Positions 10,923 through 23,046 of a DNA stretch of 64,000 nt are shown here, one piece after another. Within the stretch, counting starts at the first letter, position 1. The number at the start of each line of letters is the position of its first letter. Below the pieces are notes generated by a model. The model worked only from the letters and a program-made list of their open reading frames with translations, was not told where the DNA came from and did no database searches. The translations under genes were made by a program, and so were the position numbers. The stretch comes from Cannabis sativa (taxonomy: Eukaryota; Streptophyta; Magnoliopsida; Rosales; Cannabaceae), in NCBI RefSeq assembly GCF_029168945.1, contig NC_083604.1:42713686-42777685 (forward strand), in the 5' to 3' direction.

Positions 10923-12999
10923 TGTAATGACCGCTCTAGTAATGTGGATTAGAAAAGGCAATTAGCACTAATTTTTATTATTTTATTATTATTTGTGAAT
11001 TAAATTTAAATGTGGACCCCAATATTTAGAAATAAATATTAGAGTTATAATTTCTCAATTTCGGAGATTTTATTAAACTCTAGGGGTATTATTTAGCTTA
11101 TATGTGAAATATGTTAATTTTGTAATTTTTGCTCGGCGACAACGGAAAATGCGATGGATGGCTAGATTGATCACATGGGTAAGTTTAGAACCCTATTTTA
11201 TAGTGGGAAATATTTTAGAGAAAATAAATTATCGGGATTGAGCGGGGTTATGGATTTTGACCATTTTACCCCTAGCTTTAGAAATACCCTAGTTTTAAGT
11301 CTAAGGGCATTTTAGTCTTTTGTTTAAGGATGAGTGAGGTGGCTGCCCAAGTAGTTAACACCTAGCACTTTAATTTTCAGCTAAGGTTTAATCAATCCTT
11401 TTTTCCAATTTTGAAAAATAAAGGAAAAATAAAGAAAATTAAACCCTCTTGAACTCTCTCTCTCTCTCTTGCTTCGGCTGGAACAAACCAAGGACCAAAA
11501 CCAGGATTTTCTTCTCTTTTCTTTGGGATTAAGCAAGGATTCAAGGCAGTCTTAAGTGAGGTAAAACCCTAGACCTTTGATTGTTGTTTTTTTTAAGCTT
11601 TTAGTTAGGTTGAATATGTGATTCTTGGTGTTTGGAGCTGTTAGGTTTTAAAATGTTTGGGGTTCAATTTCTGGGGTTAGTTTGAGTTAATTTAAGTTCC
11701 TAGCACCTGTTATTGTTGATTGGGTTGAGCTTTGTGCAACCTTGAGCTTTGAATTCAAAGCTTTGGTCTTTAATGGCAAGTTGAGTATTGTTGGTTTGTT
11801 CTGTGATTTGTTGGTTGGAAATGGATGTTTATGCATTGTATAGGTATACTGGAGAGTTTGGTAAGGTTTGGGATTGAATTGAATTAAGGGGGATGATTTT
11901 TGGTTCCCAGCAGCAGAACCGGAATTCCGGTTCTGGGAGGCCTGTACCAACCGGTCGACCGGTTGGTGACCCAGAACCGGATTGCCGGTTGGGAACCGGT
12001 CTGCCTGTTGGGGGAAATTCCAGAACCCTAGTTTTGGCCAATTTTGAGATATTTAGGGTATTGCCATGGGGTTTAATAGGAAAACTTTTAGTTTCAAGTT
12101 TAAGTCCCAGAAAGTGATTTAGCGACTCACTCATCTGTGTTGCAATTATTGTGATTAAGGCATCCATCTAGCACGTGAATTCCGTTCAGGTCGGCCAGCA
12201 CACTTGAATTCGGAAAACAGGTAAGAACTGTGTATAATGTATGATGTGATTATCTGAATGTGTGTATATGTGTTTATATATGCATGCTTGAATTATGTTA
12301 AGCACTACCAACACTTGTATGAATAAGTTATAGAGTGTATTGGTACAGTGATTGTTGTGATTGTGAGTACGATACAGTGATACCAACACAAGCATGGGAA
12401 AATGCTAAGGTGTGTGGTACATCACTCAGTGTTACTCAGTGATCGGGATAAACCCTACCAACACTCGTACAGTGAGGTACGATGTGTATGTGGTATAGTG
12501 GTTGTACCCTGGTATTGAACGTTCATACTCATCTGTTAAGCTCTGTAAATAGGTGTATGGGCGCCCATTTACAGGTCAGAAATTATATGGTATGTTATAT
12601 GCATTTCTTACTGAGTCTGTTGACTCACAGTTTCTGCTTCTATGTGTAGGTAAAGGAAAGGCGAAGGCTGAACAGGAGTGAACCTGAGCTCGGGTGAGGT
12701 TGTACATGTCAAGCAACGCGACCTGGAGTGTTCGGTCTCGGGACATCTGGGAGTTATATTTTGAAAGTCGTTGTGCGACCTGAAAATTATGTATTTTGAA
12801 ATGTAAAGTTTGAACAGTATATTTTACAAAGTTTGAAATCGGGATCCTGGGATTTGTAAATATTATATTATATTACAAAGTTTAATATTTAAAGCAAAAG
12901 TTTTAATTTGACACGTTTTTCGAGAAATTTCTTTGATTAGCAAAGATTGCACAATAATTGAAAAAGCACTGTAGCGTGCCTTAGCGTTAGGGCGTTACA
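10923..12999 (+). repeat. 5' LTR of the Ty3 chromovirus
   Basis: A 2077-bp direct repeat of 17921-19990, with TGTAATGACC and GCGTTACA ends. It contains a CT-rich stretch near 11453-11470, an AACCGG palindrome cluster at 11914-12005, and a candidate intron at 12221-12649 (CAG/GTAAGAACTG donor, TGTGTAG/GT acceptor). It is shared between the intact element and the upstream 3' remnant. Confidence 0.95.
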
Positions 13000-13003
13000 A
13001 TTT

Positions 13004-13015
13004 TGGTATCAGAGC
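13004..13015 (+). promoter_or_regulatory. Primer-binding site, initiator Met tRNA type
   Basis: TGGTATCAGAGC lies four bases after the 5' LTR. It is the standard plant retrotransposon site complementary to the 3' end of initiator methionine tRNA, which primes minus-strand DNA synthesis. Confidence 0.93.
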
Positions 13016-13317
13016 GCCAGGGCTGTCTACCGAAGCTTGCTATGACATGTACAATCTTCATCAGAGAAAGCTCGGTTCACGGTTCAGTAAGCCCGTACTT
13101 GTTTAGTATTTTAAATAAATATGAATGTGAAAGCATGTTAGGAAGCATATTAGATTTAAATTAAATATATTTCTTTAAAAAGAAAAGAAAGTGTGTTGCC
13201 TTTAAGTTATTAAGAGCGGTGTTAATTTTGATCGTTGTCTAACCTGCCTGGCTTATGGATTCGCAGGCTAAGTCCTATTAAACGGACGCCCCGCGAAATA
13301 CAAGAAGTCAGGGTGGC
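13016..13317 (+). other. Chromovirus leader
   Basis: This is a 302-bp untranslated leader between the primer-binding site and the first ATG of the long frame. It is partly AT-rich (13100-13200). No separate gene is seen. Confidence 0.7.
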
Positions 13318-16300
13318 ATGGTTGAGACCGGAGGCGGTCAGGGGAATCCTCAAAATCCTTGTGGTCGCGGCCGTGGCCGTGGCAGAGCTCAGGGTGGTCG
13401 CCCTGTAAATCCACCTCAAGCTCCTCCTGATTGGGAGCAAAGATTTGCTGAGATGCAAGATAGAATCCGCCAGCAAGATGAAGAGATCCAAAGGTTGAGG
13501 CAGCAGGGTCCTCCTGCCGTGCCTCCTCAAGTGGTTCAGGCTGTGGCAGTTCCTGCGGTGCCAGCAGAACAACCTGTTGTTGGCAACCGTATGGAACCGT
13601 TGTACGAAAGATTTCGAAAACAGGCACCTCCAGTGTTTCTGGGAGGCCCTGATGTGATGAAGGCCGAGCAGTGGCTTTCGATGATCGAGCGTATTCTCAA
13701 CTTCATAGGAGTGGTTGGAAATGACCGGGTGACCTGCGCCACTTTTCAATTTCAGGAAGACGCTCTCGTGTGGTGGGAATTGATAACCCTCACTCGGGAC
13801 GTCACGCTGATGACCTGGGAAGAATTTAAGGAGTTATTTAACTCCAAGTATTACAACGAAGCGGTCCGCAGTGCAAAGCGGAAAGAGTTCACTGATCTAG
13901 TTCAGACTGAGGGAATGTCAGTCACTGAATACACGACGAAGTTTGATCGGTTAGCTAAGTTGGCAGCAGGAATTGTGCCCACTGACTTCAGTAAGAAAGA
14001 AAAATATTTAGCGGGTTTGAGTGCAAAGATCCGGCATGATCTGGTTATTACCACTACTGAAGCAACCACGTATGCAGATATGGTTGAGAAGGCTTTGAGA
14101 GCCGAGGGTGCAGTGAAATTTCTTCAGGAGCCCCGGGTGACTCCGAGTGTCGGTGGAACCCCCACTGTTCCTACTCCTGTTTATGGTAGGGATGGTGGTG
14201 ACTCCACCACTGAGCAAAAAAGAAAAGCTGTTCCAGCTTCTGGTGGCTCGGGGCAAGGCAAGCGGTTCCGTGGGAACCAAGGCAGAGGTGGACGCCAAGG
14301 TTACTCTTATCCTGAGTGTCCAAGGTGCAAGAAACATCATCCGGGAGAATGTAACCAGAAGACATGCTTCCTGTGTGGCATGGTGGGGCATTTCAAGAAA
14401 GATTGCCCCCAGGCAAAGAAAGAGGAGCCGAAAGCTGAGGTGAAACCGGTTCCTGCTCGAGTGTTTGCCATTACCCAAGCTGATGCTGCAGCCAGTCCTT
14501 CTGTTGTGACAGGTCAGCTTCCCGTCAACAACTTGTTATTTACAGTATTATTTGACTCGGGAGCTACACGTTCATATGTGGCTACAAGAGTGATTGATCT
14601 TTTGGGTAGGCCTTGTGATATTTTAGAAAGAGGGTTTGGAACCCTAATGCCTAGCGGGGAATTGGTTATCTCTAATAGGCGCATTAGGTCTATGCCGATT
14701 AGGATCGAAGATAGGGAATTGAGTACTGACCTCATAGAATTGAAATTAACTGAGTTTGATATTATACTGGGAATGGATTTTCTATCCAAGTATTCGGCCA
14801 GTATAGATTGTAGGCGTAAAATGGTGACTTTTGAGCCGGAAGGTGAAGATCCATTTGTTTATGTTGGATCGGTTCAGGGGTCTCGGATCCCGGTTATTTC
14901 TGTGCTGAGAGCTAGGGATTTACTATGCAATGGTTGTGTAGGATTTCTAGCGGTAGTATTTGACTCCAGCACACCTGAAACATTTGGGCCTGAGGTAGTC
15001 CGAGTGGTGAAAGATTTTCTTGATGTGTTTCCCGAGGAGTTGCCGGGATTGCCGCCACAGCGAGAGATTGATTTTGTAATTGATTTGGCACCTGGAGTCG
15101 AACCTGTTTCTAAAGCTCCATATAGGATGGCTCCAGCAGAACTCAAGGAGCTTAAGTTACAACTTCAGGGGATGCTTGATATTGGGTTTATTCGACCCAG
15201 TGTATCGCCCTGGGGAGCTCCGGTTCTTTTTGTAAAAAAGAAAGATGGTTCCCTCAGAATGTGTATTGATTATCGGGAACTAAACAAGCTGACGATTAAA
15301 AACAAGTACCCGTTGCCCAGGATCGATGATTTATTCGATCAGCTTCAGGGAAAGACAGTGTTTTCGAAGATTGATTTACGGTCGGGTTATCATCAACTCA
15401 GAATTCGGGAGGAGGACATACCGAAGACTGCTTTTAGAACCAGATATGGGCACTATGAGTTTCTGGTAATGTCGTTCGGATTGACTAATGCTCCTGCTGC
15501 CTTTATGGATCTTATGAATAGGGTATTCAAGGATTTCCTCGATAACTGCGTTATAGTGTTTATCGATGACATTCTTGTGTACTCTCAGTCAGAAGAGGAG
15601 CGCGAGCATCATCTTCGAATGGTGTTACAACGACTTAGGGATCACAAGCTGTATGCCAAGTTCAAAAAGTGTGAATTCTGGTTGTCCGAGGTGTCCTTTC
15701 TGGGTCATATTGTTGGGAAGAATGGAATTATGGTCAATCCAAACAAGGTAGAATCAGTGAAGAATTGGCTGAGGCCCAAGTCTGTGACAGAAGTTCGAAG
15801 TTTTCTCGGGTTAGCAGGGTATTATCGACGTTTCGTCGAAGGATTTTCTAAACTTTCTATGCCCCTAACCGAATTGACCAAGAAAAATCAGAGATTTGTG
15901 TGGTCAGATAAGTGTGAGTCAAGTTTTCAGGAGTTGAAGCAACGTTTGATAACAGCTCCGGTGTTAGCTTTGCCATCAGATCAAGAGAAATTCGTGGTTT
16001 ATTATGATGCATCCAGACAGGGTCTGGGATGTGTTCTGATGCAAGCCGACAGAGTCATAGCTTATGCCTCTCGTCAATTGAAGGATTATGAGCAGCGTTA
16101 CCCAACTCATGATTTAGAGCTCGCTGCTGTGGTTTTTGCTTTAAAGATATGGCGACATTATCTTTACGGTGAAAAGTGTGAAATTTATACTGATCATAAA
16201 AGTCTTAAATACTTTTTCACCCAGAAAGATTTGAATATGAGGCAGAGAAGGTGGTTGGAGTTAGTTAAAGACTATGATTGTGAAATACTGTATCACCCCG

Positions 16301-17919
16301 AGAAAGCCAATGTTGTGGCCGATGCTCTAAGCAGAAAGGGTCCCGGGCAAGTGTGTACTACGGTTATGATAGCCCCTCAACTAGCCTCGGAAATGATTAG
16401 TGCAGGAATTGAGTTCGTGGTCGGGAAATTACATAATTTAACACTCCAATCTGATCTGTTGGAGAGAATCAGAAAGGCACAACTGGAAGATCCCGAGCTA
16501 GTTAAAGTTCGAGATGAAGTAGTGGCTGGTCGGCCTAGAGGCTTTTCAGTCTCGAGCAGTGGAATGTTGTTATATAAAGCTCGAGTTTGTGTTCCTAGTG
16601 TTGATGAGCTTAAGAAAGAGATACTGGATGAAGCTCACACCACACCTTATTCGCTGCATCCGGGAACCACTAAGATGTATCAGGATTTGAAACCCTACTT
16701 CTGGTGGTATGGGATGAAAAGAGATGTGGTGGACTATGTGTCCAAGTGTTTAACCTGCCAGCAGATTAAGGTTGAACATCAGAGGCCGGCAGGGTTATTG
16801 CAACCTTTAGTCCTACCAGAATGGAAGTGGGAGGACATCGCAATGGACTTTGTAACTGGTTTACCTAGAACTACAGGGATGTATGATTCTGTATGGGTCA
16901 TTGTGGACAGATTCACAAAGTCGGCTCACTTTCTACCAGTGAAAGTTACCTATTCAGTGGATCAGTATGCTGAATTGTATGTGAAGGAGATAGTTCGTCT
17001 CCATGGAGCCCCTAAATCTATTGTATCAGATAGGGATCCAAAGTTCACATCAAAGTTTTGGGTGAGTCTTCAGAAGGCTATGGGTACCAAGTTAAAGTTT
17101 AGTACAGCCTTTCACCCTCAGACTGATGGTCAGTCGGAAAGAACTATCCAGATTTTAGAAGACCTACTGCGAGCCTGTGTCATGGACTTTAAGGGTTCAT
17201 GGAGTAAGTACTTGCCTTTAATTGAATTCTCCTACAACAACAGCTACCAAAGTACAATAGGGATGGCTCCCTATGAGATGTTATATGGTAGAAAATGTCG
17301 TTCTCCTATTCATTGGGACGAGACAGGAGAAAGGAAGTACCTGGGTCCAGAGTTAGTGCAGAGGACCAATGAAGCTATTGATAAGATCAAGGCTCGGATG
17401 CTTGCTTCTCAAAGCAGGCAGAAAAGTTATGCTGATCCGAAGCACAGAGATGTTACATTTCAGGCAGGGGAACATGTTTTCCTGCGGGTTTCACCAATGA
17501 AGGGTATTAGGCGCTTCGGGAAGAAGGGTAAGTTAAGCCCTAGGTTCATTGGGCCATTTCAGATACTCGAGAAGGTCGGGCAGGTAGCGTATCGGCTAGC
17601 CTTACCACCAGCATTATCAGCTGTTCATGACGTATTTCACATCTCTATGTTAAGGAAATACGTGTCAGACCCGACTCATGTCTTGAGTTATGAAGCCCTT
17701 GAACTACAACCAGACTTATCCTATGAAGAGCAACCTGTTCAGATTTTGGATAGAAAAGAAAAAGTTCTTCGCAATAAGACTATTGCACTGGTTAAGGTGC
17801 TCTGGAGGAACAGTAAGGTGGAAGAAGCCACCTGGGAATTGGAGTCAGATATGAGGACTCAACATCCAGAGCTATTCAGGTTAGATTTCGGGGATGAAAT
17901 CCTATTAGCGGGGGGATAA
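13318..17919 (+). CDS. Ty3 chromovirus gag-pol polyprotein, 1533 codons, uninterrupted
   Basis: One open frame encodes the whole replication set. Residues ~100-265 are the gag capsid domain. A CX2CX4HX4C zinc knuckle starts at Cys350 ([14 protein letters not shown]). The aspartic protease has DSGAT at Asp413. Reverse transcriptase (~600-780) has FIDD at 748-751, where Tyr is replaced by Phe, as is common in this clade. RNase H has Asp897 (YYDAS) and ends ADALSRK near 1005. Integrase has an H2C2 finger (LHPG...CLTC) and D1177, D1238 and E1274, a D,D35E spacing. A GPF motif is near 1411 and a chromodomain (VKVLWRN...EATWE) spans ~1473-1520. The product would act in cytoplasmic particles and in nuclear integration, with the chromodomain guiding it to heterochromatin. 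All key residues are present, so it could be active, though expression is unproven. Confidence 0.97.
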   Translation: MVETGGGQGNPQNPCGRGRGRGRAQGGRPVNPPQAPPDWEQRFAEMQDRIRQQDEEIQRLRQQGPPAVPPQVVQAVAVPAVPAEQPVVGNRMEPLYERFRKQAPPVFLGGPDVMKAEQWLSMIERILNFIGVVGNDRVTCATFQFQEDALVWWELITLTRDVTLMTWEEFKELFNSKYYNEAVRSAKRKEFTDLVQTEGMSVTEYTTKFDRLAKLAAGIVPTDFSKKEKYLAGLSAKIRHDLVITTTEATTYADMVEKALRAEGAVKFLQEPRVTPSVGGTPTVPTPVYGRDGGDSTTEQKRKAVPASGGSGQGKRFRGNQGRGGRQGYSYPECPRCKKHHPGECNQKTCFLCGMVGHFKKDCPQAKKEEPKAEVKPVPARVFAITQADAAASPSVVTGQLPVNNLLFTVLFDSGATRSYVATRVIDLLGRPCDILERGFGTLMPSGELVISNRRIRSMPIRIEDRELSTDLIELKLTEFDIILGMDFLSKYSASIDCRRKMVTFEPEGEDPFVYVGSVQGSRIPVISVLRARDLLCNGCVGFLAVVFDSSTPETFGPEVVRVVKDFLDVFPEELPGLPPQREIDFVIDLAPGVEPVSKAPYRMAPAELKELKLQLQGMLDIGFIRPSVSPWGAPVLFVKKKDGSLRMCIDYRELNKLTIKNKYPLPRIDDLFDQLQGKTVFSKIDLRSGYHQLRIREEDIPKTAFRTRYGHYEFLVMSFGLTNAPAAFMDLMNRVFKDFLDNCVIVFIDDILVYSQSEEEREHHLRMVLQRLRDHKLYAKFKKCEFWLSEVSFLGHIVGKNGIMVNPNKVESVKNWLRPKSVTEVRSFLGLAGYYRRFVEGFSKLSMPLTELTKKNQRFVWSDKCESSFQELKQRLITAPVLALPSDQEKFVVYYDASRQGLGCVLMQADRVIAYASRQLKDYEQRYPTHDLELAAVVFALKIWRHYLYGEKCEIYTDHKSLKYFFTQKDLNMRQRRWLELVKDYDCEILYHPEKANVVADALSRKGPGQVCTTVMIAPQLASEMISAGIEFVVGKLHNLTLQSDLLERIRKAQLEDPELVKVRDEVVAGRPRGFSVSSSGMLLYKARVCVPSVDELKKEILDEAHTTPYSLHPGTTKMYQDLKPYFWWYGMKRDVVDYVSKCLTCQQIKVEHQRPAGLLQPLVLPEWKWEDIAMDFVTGLPRTTGMYDSVWVIVDRFTKSAHFLPVKVTYSVDQYAELYVKEIVRLHGAPKSIVSDRDPKFTSKFWVSLQKAMGTKLKFSTAFHPQTDGQSERTIQILEDLLRACVMDFKGSWSKYLPLIEFSYNNSYQSTIGMAPYEMLYGRKCRSPIHWDETGERKYLGPELVQRTNEAIDKIKARMLASQSRQKSYADPKHRDVTFQAGEHVFLRVSPMKGIRRFGKKGKLSPRFIGPFQILEKVGQVAYRLALPPALSAVHDVFHISMLRKYVSDPTHVLSYEALELQPDLSYEEQPVQILDRKEKVLRNKTIALVKVLWRNSKVEEATWELESDMRTQHPELFRLDFGDEILLAGG

Positions 17920-17920
17920 T

Positions 17921-19990
17921 TGTAATGACCGCTCTAGTAATGTGGATTAGAAAAGGCAATTAGCACTAATTTTTATTATTTTATTATTATTTGTGAATTA
18001 AATTTAAATGTGGACCCCAATATTTAGAAATAAATATTAGAGTTATAATTTCTCAATTTCGGAGATTTTATTAAACTCTAGGGGTATTATTTAGCTTATA
18101 TGTGAAATATGTTAATTTTGTAATTTTTGCTTGGCGACAACGGAAAATGCGATGGATCGCTAGATTGATCACATGGGTAAGTTTAGAACCCTATTTTATA
18201 GTGGGAAATATTTTAGAGAAAATAAATTATCGGGATTGAGCAGGGTTATGGATTTTGACCATTTTACCCCTAGCTTTAGAAATACCCTAGTTTTAAGTCT
18301 AAGGGCATTTTAGTCTTTTGTTTAAGGATGAGTGAGGTGGCTGCCCAAGTAGTTGACACCTAGCACTTTAATTTTCAGCTAAGGTTTAATCAATCCTTTT
18401 TTCCAATTTTGAAAAATAAAGGAAAAATAAAGAAAATTAAACCCTCTTGAACTCTCTCTCTCTCTCTTGCTTCGGCTGGAACAAACCAAGGACCAAAACC
18501 AGGATTTTCTTCTCTTTTCTTTGGGATTAAGCAAGGATTCAAGGCAGTCTTAAGTGAGGTAAAACCCTAGACCTTTGATTGTTGTTTTTTTTAAGCTTTT
18601 AGTTAGGTTGAATATGTGATTCTTGGTGTTTGGAGCTGTTAGGTTTTAAAATGTTTGGGGTTCAATTTCTGGGGTTAGTTTGAGTTAATTTAAGTTCCTA
18701 GCACCTGTTATTGTTGATTGGGTTGAGCTTTGTGCAACCTTGAGCTTTGAATTCAAAGCTTTGGTCTTTAATGGCAAGTTGAGTATTGTTGGTTTGTTCT
18801 GTGATTTGTTGGTTGGAAATGGATGTTTATGCATTGTATAGGTATACTGGAGAGTTTGGTAAGGTTTGGGATTGAATTGAATTAAGGGGGATGATTTTTG
18901 GTTCCCAGCAGCGGAATTCGGTTCTGGGAGGCCTGTACCAACCGGTCGACCGGTTGGTGACCCGTAAGCCGGATTGCGGTTGGGAACCGTGCACTTTGTT
19001 GGGGGAAATTCCAGAACCCTAGTTTTGGCCAATTTTGAGATATTTAGGGTATTGCCATGGGGTTTAATAGGAAAACTTTTAGTTTCAAGTTTAAGTCCCG
19101 GAAAGTGATTTAGCGAGTCACTCATCTGTGTTGCAATTATTGTGATTAGGGCATCCATCTAGCACGTGAATTCCGTTCAGGTCGGCCAGCACACTTGAAT
19201 TCGGAAAACAGGTAAGAACTGTGTATAATGTATGATGTGATTATCTGAATGTGTGTATATGTGTTTATATATGCATGCTTGAATTATGTTAAGCACTACC
19301 AACACTTGTATGAATAAGTTATAGAGTGTATTGGTACAGTGATTGTTGTGATTGTGAGTACGATACAGTGATACCAACACAAGCATGGGAAAATGCTAAG
19401 GTGTGTGGTACATCACTCAGTGGTACTCAGTGATCGGGATAAACCCTACCAACACTCGTACAGTGAGGTACGATGTGTATGTGGTATAGTGGTTGTACCC
19501 TGGTATTGAACGTTCATACTCATCTGTTAAGCTCTGTAAATAGGTGTATGGGCGCCCATTTACAGGTCGGAAATTATATGGTATGTTATATGCATTTCTT
19601 ACTGAGTCTGTTGACTCACAGTTTCTGCTTCTATGTGTAGGTAAAGGAAAGGCGAAGGCTGAACAGGAGTGAACCTGAGCTCGGGTGAGGTTGTACATGT
19701 CAAGCGGCGCGACCTAGAGTGTTCGGTCTCGGGACATCTGGGAGTTATATTTTGAAAGTCGCTGTGCGACCTGAAAATTATGTATTTTGAAATGTAAAGT
19801 TTGAACAGTATATTTTACAAAGTTTGAAATCGGGATCCCGGGATTTGTAAATATTATATTATATTACAAAGTTTAATATTTAAAGCAAAAGTTTTAATTT
19901 GACACGTTTTTCGAGAAATTTCTTTGATTAGCAAAGATTGCACAATAATTGAAAAAGCACTGTAGCGTGCCTTAGCGTTAGGGCGTTACA
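17921..19990 (+). repeat. 3' LTR of the Ty3 chromovirus
   Basis: A 2070-bp partner of 10923-12999. It begins two bases after the gag-pol stop codon region and purine tract and ends GCGTTACA. It carries deletions relative to the 5' LTR inside the AACCGG palindrome cluster (about 18905-18990), plus scattered substitutions. Sequence to the right is solo-LTR DNA. Confidence 0.95.
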
Positions 19991-20595
19991 ATGTTTAACG
20001 CTCCCACTCAATTGCACAACCATGTTCCCAAAATGTACGTATCACCCTGGCCCAAAAGTAGGCTTAACTAACAAATCAAAGAACATGTGTAATACTCCTG
20101 AGATTGAACCTAACCATATCAGGATTAAGATCATTTCATCTAGGATCAACTACGTGATATTGAATTGAATAGATATTACGGTAAGCTTAGTATATCTGAA
20201 TCAAAGTTTAATATCGGTCCCTTCCGATGCATACTCCATGCATCCAACCCAAGCTTTACTTTGACCAAGGCTCTGAAAAGAACATAACACTTATCCAAGG
20301 TGCAAGTAAACTATGTTCTAGATTGTCATATCAGTTAAACCCTGTGTAGTAATAAATCTAGGAATATATCTTTAATCACATAATCTTGATTACTTTCCAC
20401 TGTGCTGACGACACAATAAACAAGAACATAAATGTGATAAGGGCTTGGATGAATTTATAAATCAAATAAACAAGTAAATGATAACATGAACCAAATGACA
20501 CACAAATGAGTGAAAAATACTTCTGTTTCTTTATTGATATTGAATAATAGAGATTACATTGAAATAGAGTTTTATTTAGGGCATAAAACCCAACA
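19991..20595 (-). mobile_element. LINE-borne solo LTR, right half (copy 1)
   Basis: This continues the LTR broken at 10376 and matches 54455-55058. It ends AAAACCCAACA followed by CTCTA (20596-20600), which pairs with CTCTA at 9452-9456. Comparison with copy 2 shows that about 351 bp of this LTR are missing between the two halves, lost when the left side of the chromovirus was deleted. Confidence 0.9.
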
Positions 20596-21136
20596 CTCTA
20601 ACCATGTGTTCTCAAAATGAAAACGTTTATTAACAAAAGGTACACAACTATCACTATACTGATTAAGCAGGACCTTAATAGCTCTATGATCAGAACCATA
20701 AAATGGCAAATGGTAGAGAACAGCATAAGGAAATAGATTACACCAAGAATCGGATCCAATGACCCAATCTAATCTCTCAGAAACAGTATTATTTTTCCAA
20801 GTATATTTATGACTAATAAAAGGAAGAGGAAATAAATGAAACTTATTCAAAAAATTAGAAAATTTATCCATGTTATTATTATCAAAATAACTTTATCACT
20901 ATGAAGGAGATAACTATTAAAATCTCCCTTGATGAACCAAGGAAGATTAGAAGCACTGTAATAAACTTTATCAAGAAGATCCCAAGTAAAAATACGTTGG
21001 GAGGCAATAGAAGAACCATAAAAACCAGTAAAATGAAAATTTTCATTATCATTAAGAGTTATAATACAGTCTATATGATTACATGAAAAAGTTAAAATAT
21101 TAACATCAAGACATTCTTTCCACAACAGCATGAGTC
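20596..21136 (-). pseudogene. L1 LINE copy 1: endonuclease domain, C-terminal part
   Basis: On the minus strand the fragment reads LLWKECLDVN, FHFTGFYGS and WFIKGDFN (20847-21131), then, after a frameshift, YTWKNNTVSERLDWVIGSD and FYGSDHRAI (20572-20871). These are the GDFN and SDH blocks of the apurinic-type endonuclease that nicks target DNA for L1. The frameshift right after GDFNSYLLH is shared with copy 2, so it predates the duplication. It is separated from the endonuclease start (23250) by a solo LTR and from the RT half by the chromovirus-bearing solo LTR. Confidence 0.88.
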
Positions 21137-23046
21137 TGTTGGAAATTATTTTACCAGGATCTTAGATCTACTCACAAGTATGTTGTTTAAACATCCTAAA
21201 TATGAACTTTCTAAAACGATAAATTAAACACATATAAAGTTAAGAAAACCTTACATTGATGCAGCGGAATAAATGTCTCCTTCCACTCAGATCTCTAACC
21301 CTTGATTCCATTCTGTAGCAGAGTATAATCAAGATCTGAGCCCGAATGTCCTTCTTCTTCAAGTTTTGATCCTTCACAGTCTTCCAATCTATGATTGAGT
21401 TACTGCTTGCTGTGTGTGGGCACTTACTCTTTCACTAGGGTCACGAAAAAGATGAAGGGAAAAGAGAGAGAGGTATTTCGGCCAAGGATAGAAAGTGGGG
21501 AAGGCTCAGTTTTTTTGAAGAGAGAAATTTTTATCAGAAAGCTAATGAAAGCATGTTTTGTGACTGAGCCATCACTTTCTATTTATAGGCAACTACTAGG
21601 TTTAGGTTAGGATTTATTTGGCATTAAAATAATGAAAATATTAATTTGAAAAATCTATTTAAGTGGCCGGCCATATGGTGTTATTGGGCCTCACTTAATT
21701 TTACACTTTTATCAAATTTTATCTCTATTTTCTCAAAAACGCCAATTTTCCAATTCTAACCTTTTAAATGCCAAAACTAATTATTTAATAACTAAAATAG
21801 ATTATTAAATAATATTGTCATTTAATTTAATTATTAATTAGACATATAAAGTCCATTAATAAATAAATAAACCTAGAAAACTCTTTTCTTTACAATTTCA
21901 CCCCTGAATAGTGAAAATTCATAAAATTAGACATAGTCTAACTTTAGAATTATAATTGATCAATCACGAATCAATTAATGAGTCTTACAAGCAGAATGTT
22001 CTCAACTAGAATGGGGACCATGGATCTATATGCTGAGCTTCCAATAAGTGAACCAAATTTACCAAGTAAATTCCTACTTATTAATTCATCGTTGAATCCA
22101 CTCTTAGAACTTAGAATTGCACTCTCAAACTTATATAGAGCATATTGTATGTTTCACGATATCAATATACTATCTCATTTAACCATTGTTATAATCTTAT
22201 TGTGATTTAAAGATCCTCTATATAGATGATTTACATCGAGATGGGATTTCTTTACAGTTCTCACCCCTCAATGTATTTTGCCCCTTAAAACACTTAGCTA
22301 CCTGTAAATGGTGTTTAGTGATTTAATGATTAGTCAGTTAAACAAGAGCTCATCCATTTACTTCTATTTGCTAAGCTCGAAGGGAATCATCACTTAACTT
22401 CCATACACCAGTAGAAGCTATAGATTCCATATTTATGTTCAGCACTCCCACTCAATATACTATCATGTTCCCAAAATATACGTATCACCCTGACCCAAAA
22501 GTAGGCTTAACTAATAAATCAAAGAACATGAATAGCACTCCCGAGTTGAGCCCAAGCATATCAGGATTTAGATTCTTTTAATCTTAAGATCAACTACTGA
22601 TATTGACTTGGAAAGATATGTGTAACGGTAAGTTTGTAATATCTTAACTTAGTTGCAATATCGGTCCAGTCCAATGTATACTCCATACATTCGAAACTAG
22701 TATACTTTACTAATGTCCTGGAAAGAACATAACACTTACTCCAAGTGTAAGTACACATCATCGCTGATTATCACATTAGTGTAAATCCAATAACACTGAT
22801 GAAACAGGGACCAAAACTTTTTATTCATATGATCACAATCACATTCCACTGTGTTGACGATACTGTAATTGTGAATAAACATATGATCTGGATTTAACTG
22901 ATTTTGTGTGTATGAATGTAATAAACATATTAAACATATTAAACCATTAGCATGTAGAATTCATGCAAACATCAATCACTTCAAATTTCTTATATTGATA
23001 ACTAATCAGATTGTAAAGAGTTTTATTTAGGGCATAAAACCCAACA
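21137..23046 (-). mobile_element. Solo LTR (TR-GAG family) inside LINE ORF2, target duplication GAGTC
   Basis: This is a 1910-bp LTR with TGTTGGAAATTATTTTACC and AAAACCCAACA ends (inverse orientation), flanked by GAGTC at 21132-21136 and 23047-23051. It is closest to the LTRs of the plus-strand element at 41960-54118. In copy 2 the LINE is uninterrupted at the same point (55592-55600), giving a clean pre-insertion site. No internal region remains, so LTR-LTR recombination removed it. Confidence 0.95.

Larger units (their letters stand above)
10923..19990 (+). mobile_element. Ty3/gypsy chromovirus (Tekay/Del type), intact gag-pol frame
   Basis: This is a 9.07-kb LTR retrotransposon: LTR 10923-12999, primer-binding site at 13004, one gag-pol frame at 13318-17919, purine-rich gcgggggga (17909-17917) and LTR 17921-19990. 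LTRs start TGTAATGACC and end GCGTTACA. They differ by scattered substitutions and some indels, mostly in a palindrome cluster, so the insertion looks fairly recent. The base ATGTT (19991-19995) follows the 3' LTR; its left partner is missing because the left side is deleted. The chromodomain, long LTR and domain order place it with Tekay/Del chromoviruses. Confidence 0.95.

Noticed and set aside
11687..12167. Open frames in the chromovirus LTRs on the minus strand, repeated at 18685-19158 and 51932-52213
   Set aside because: They fall entirely within LTR sequence, overlap each other in different frames and change with indels between LTR copies.
13222..15146. Several minus-strand open frames of 60-175 codons opposite gag-pol
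   Set aside because: They are antisense shadows of the 1533-codon chromovirus frame, with no family signature.
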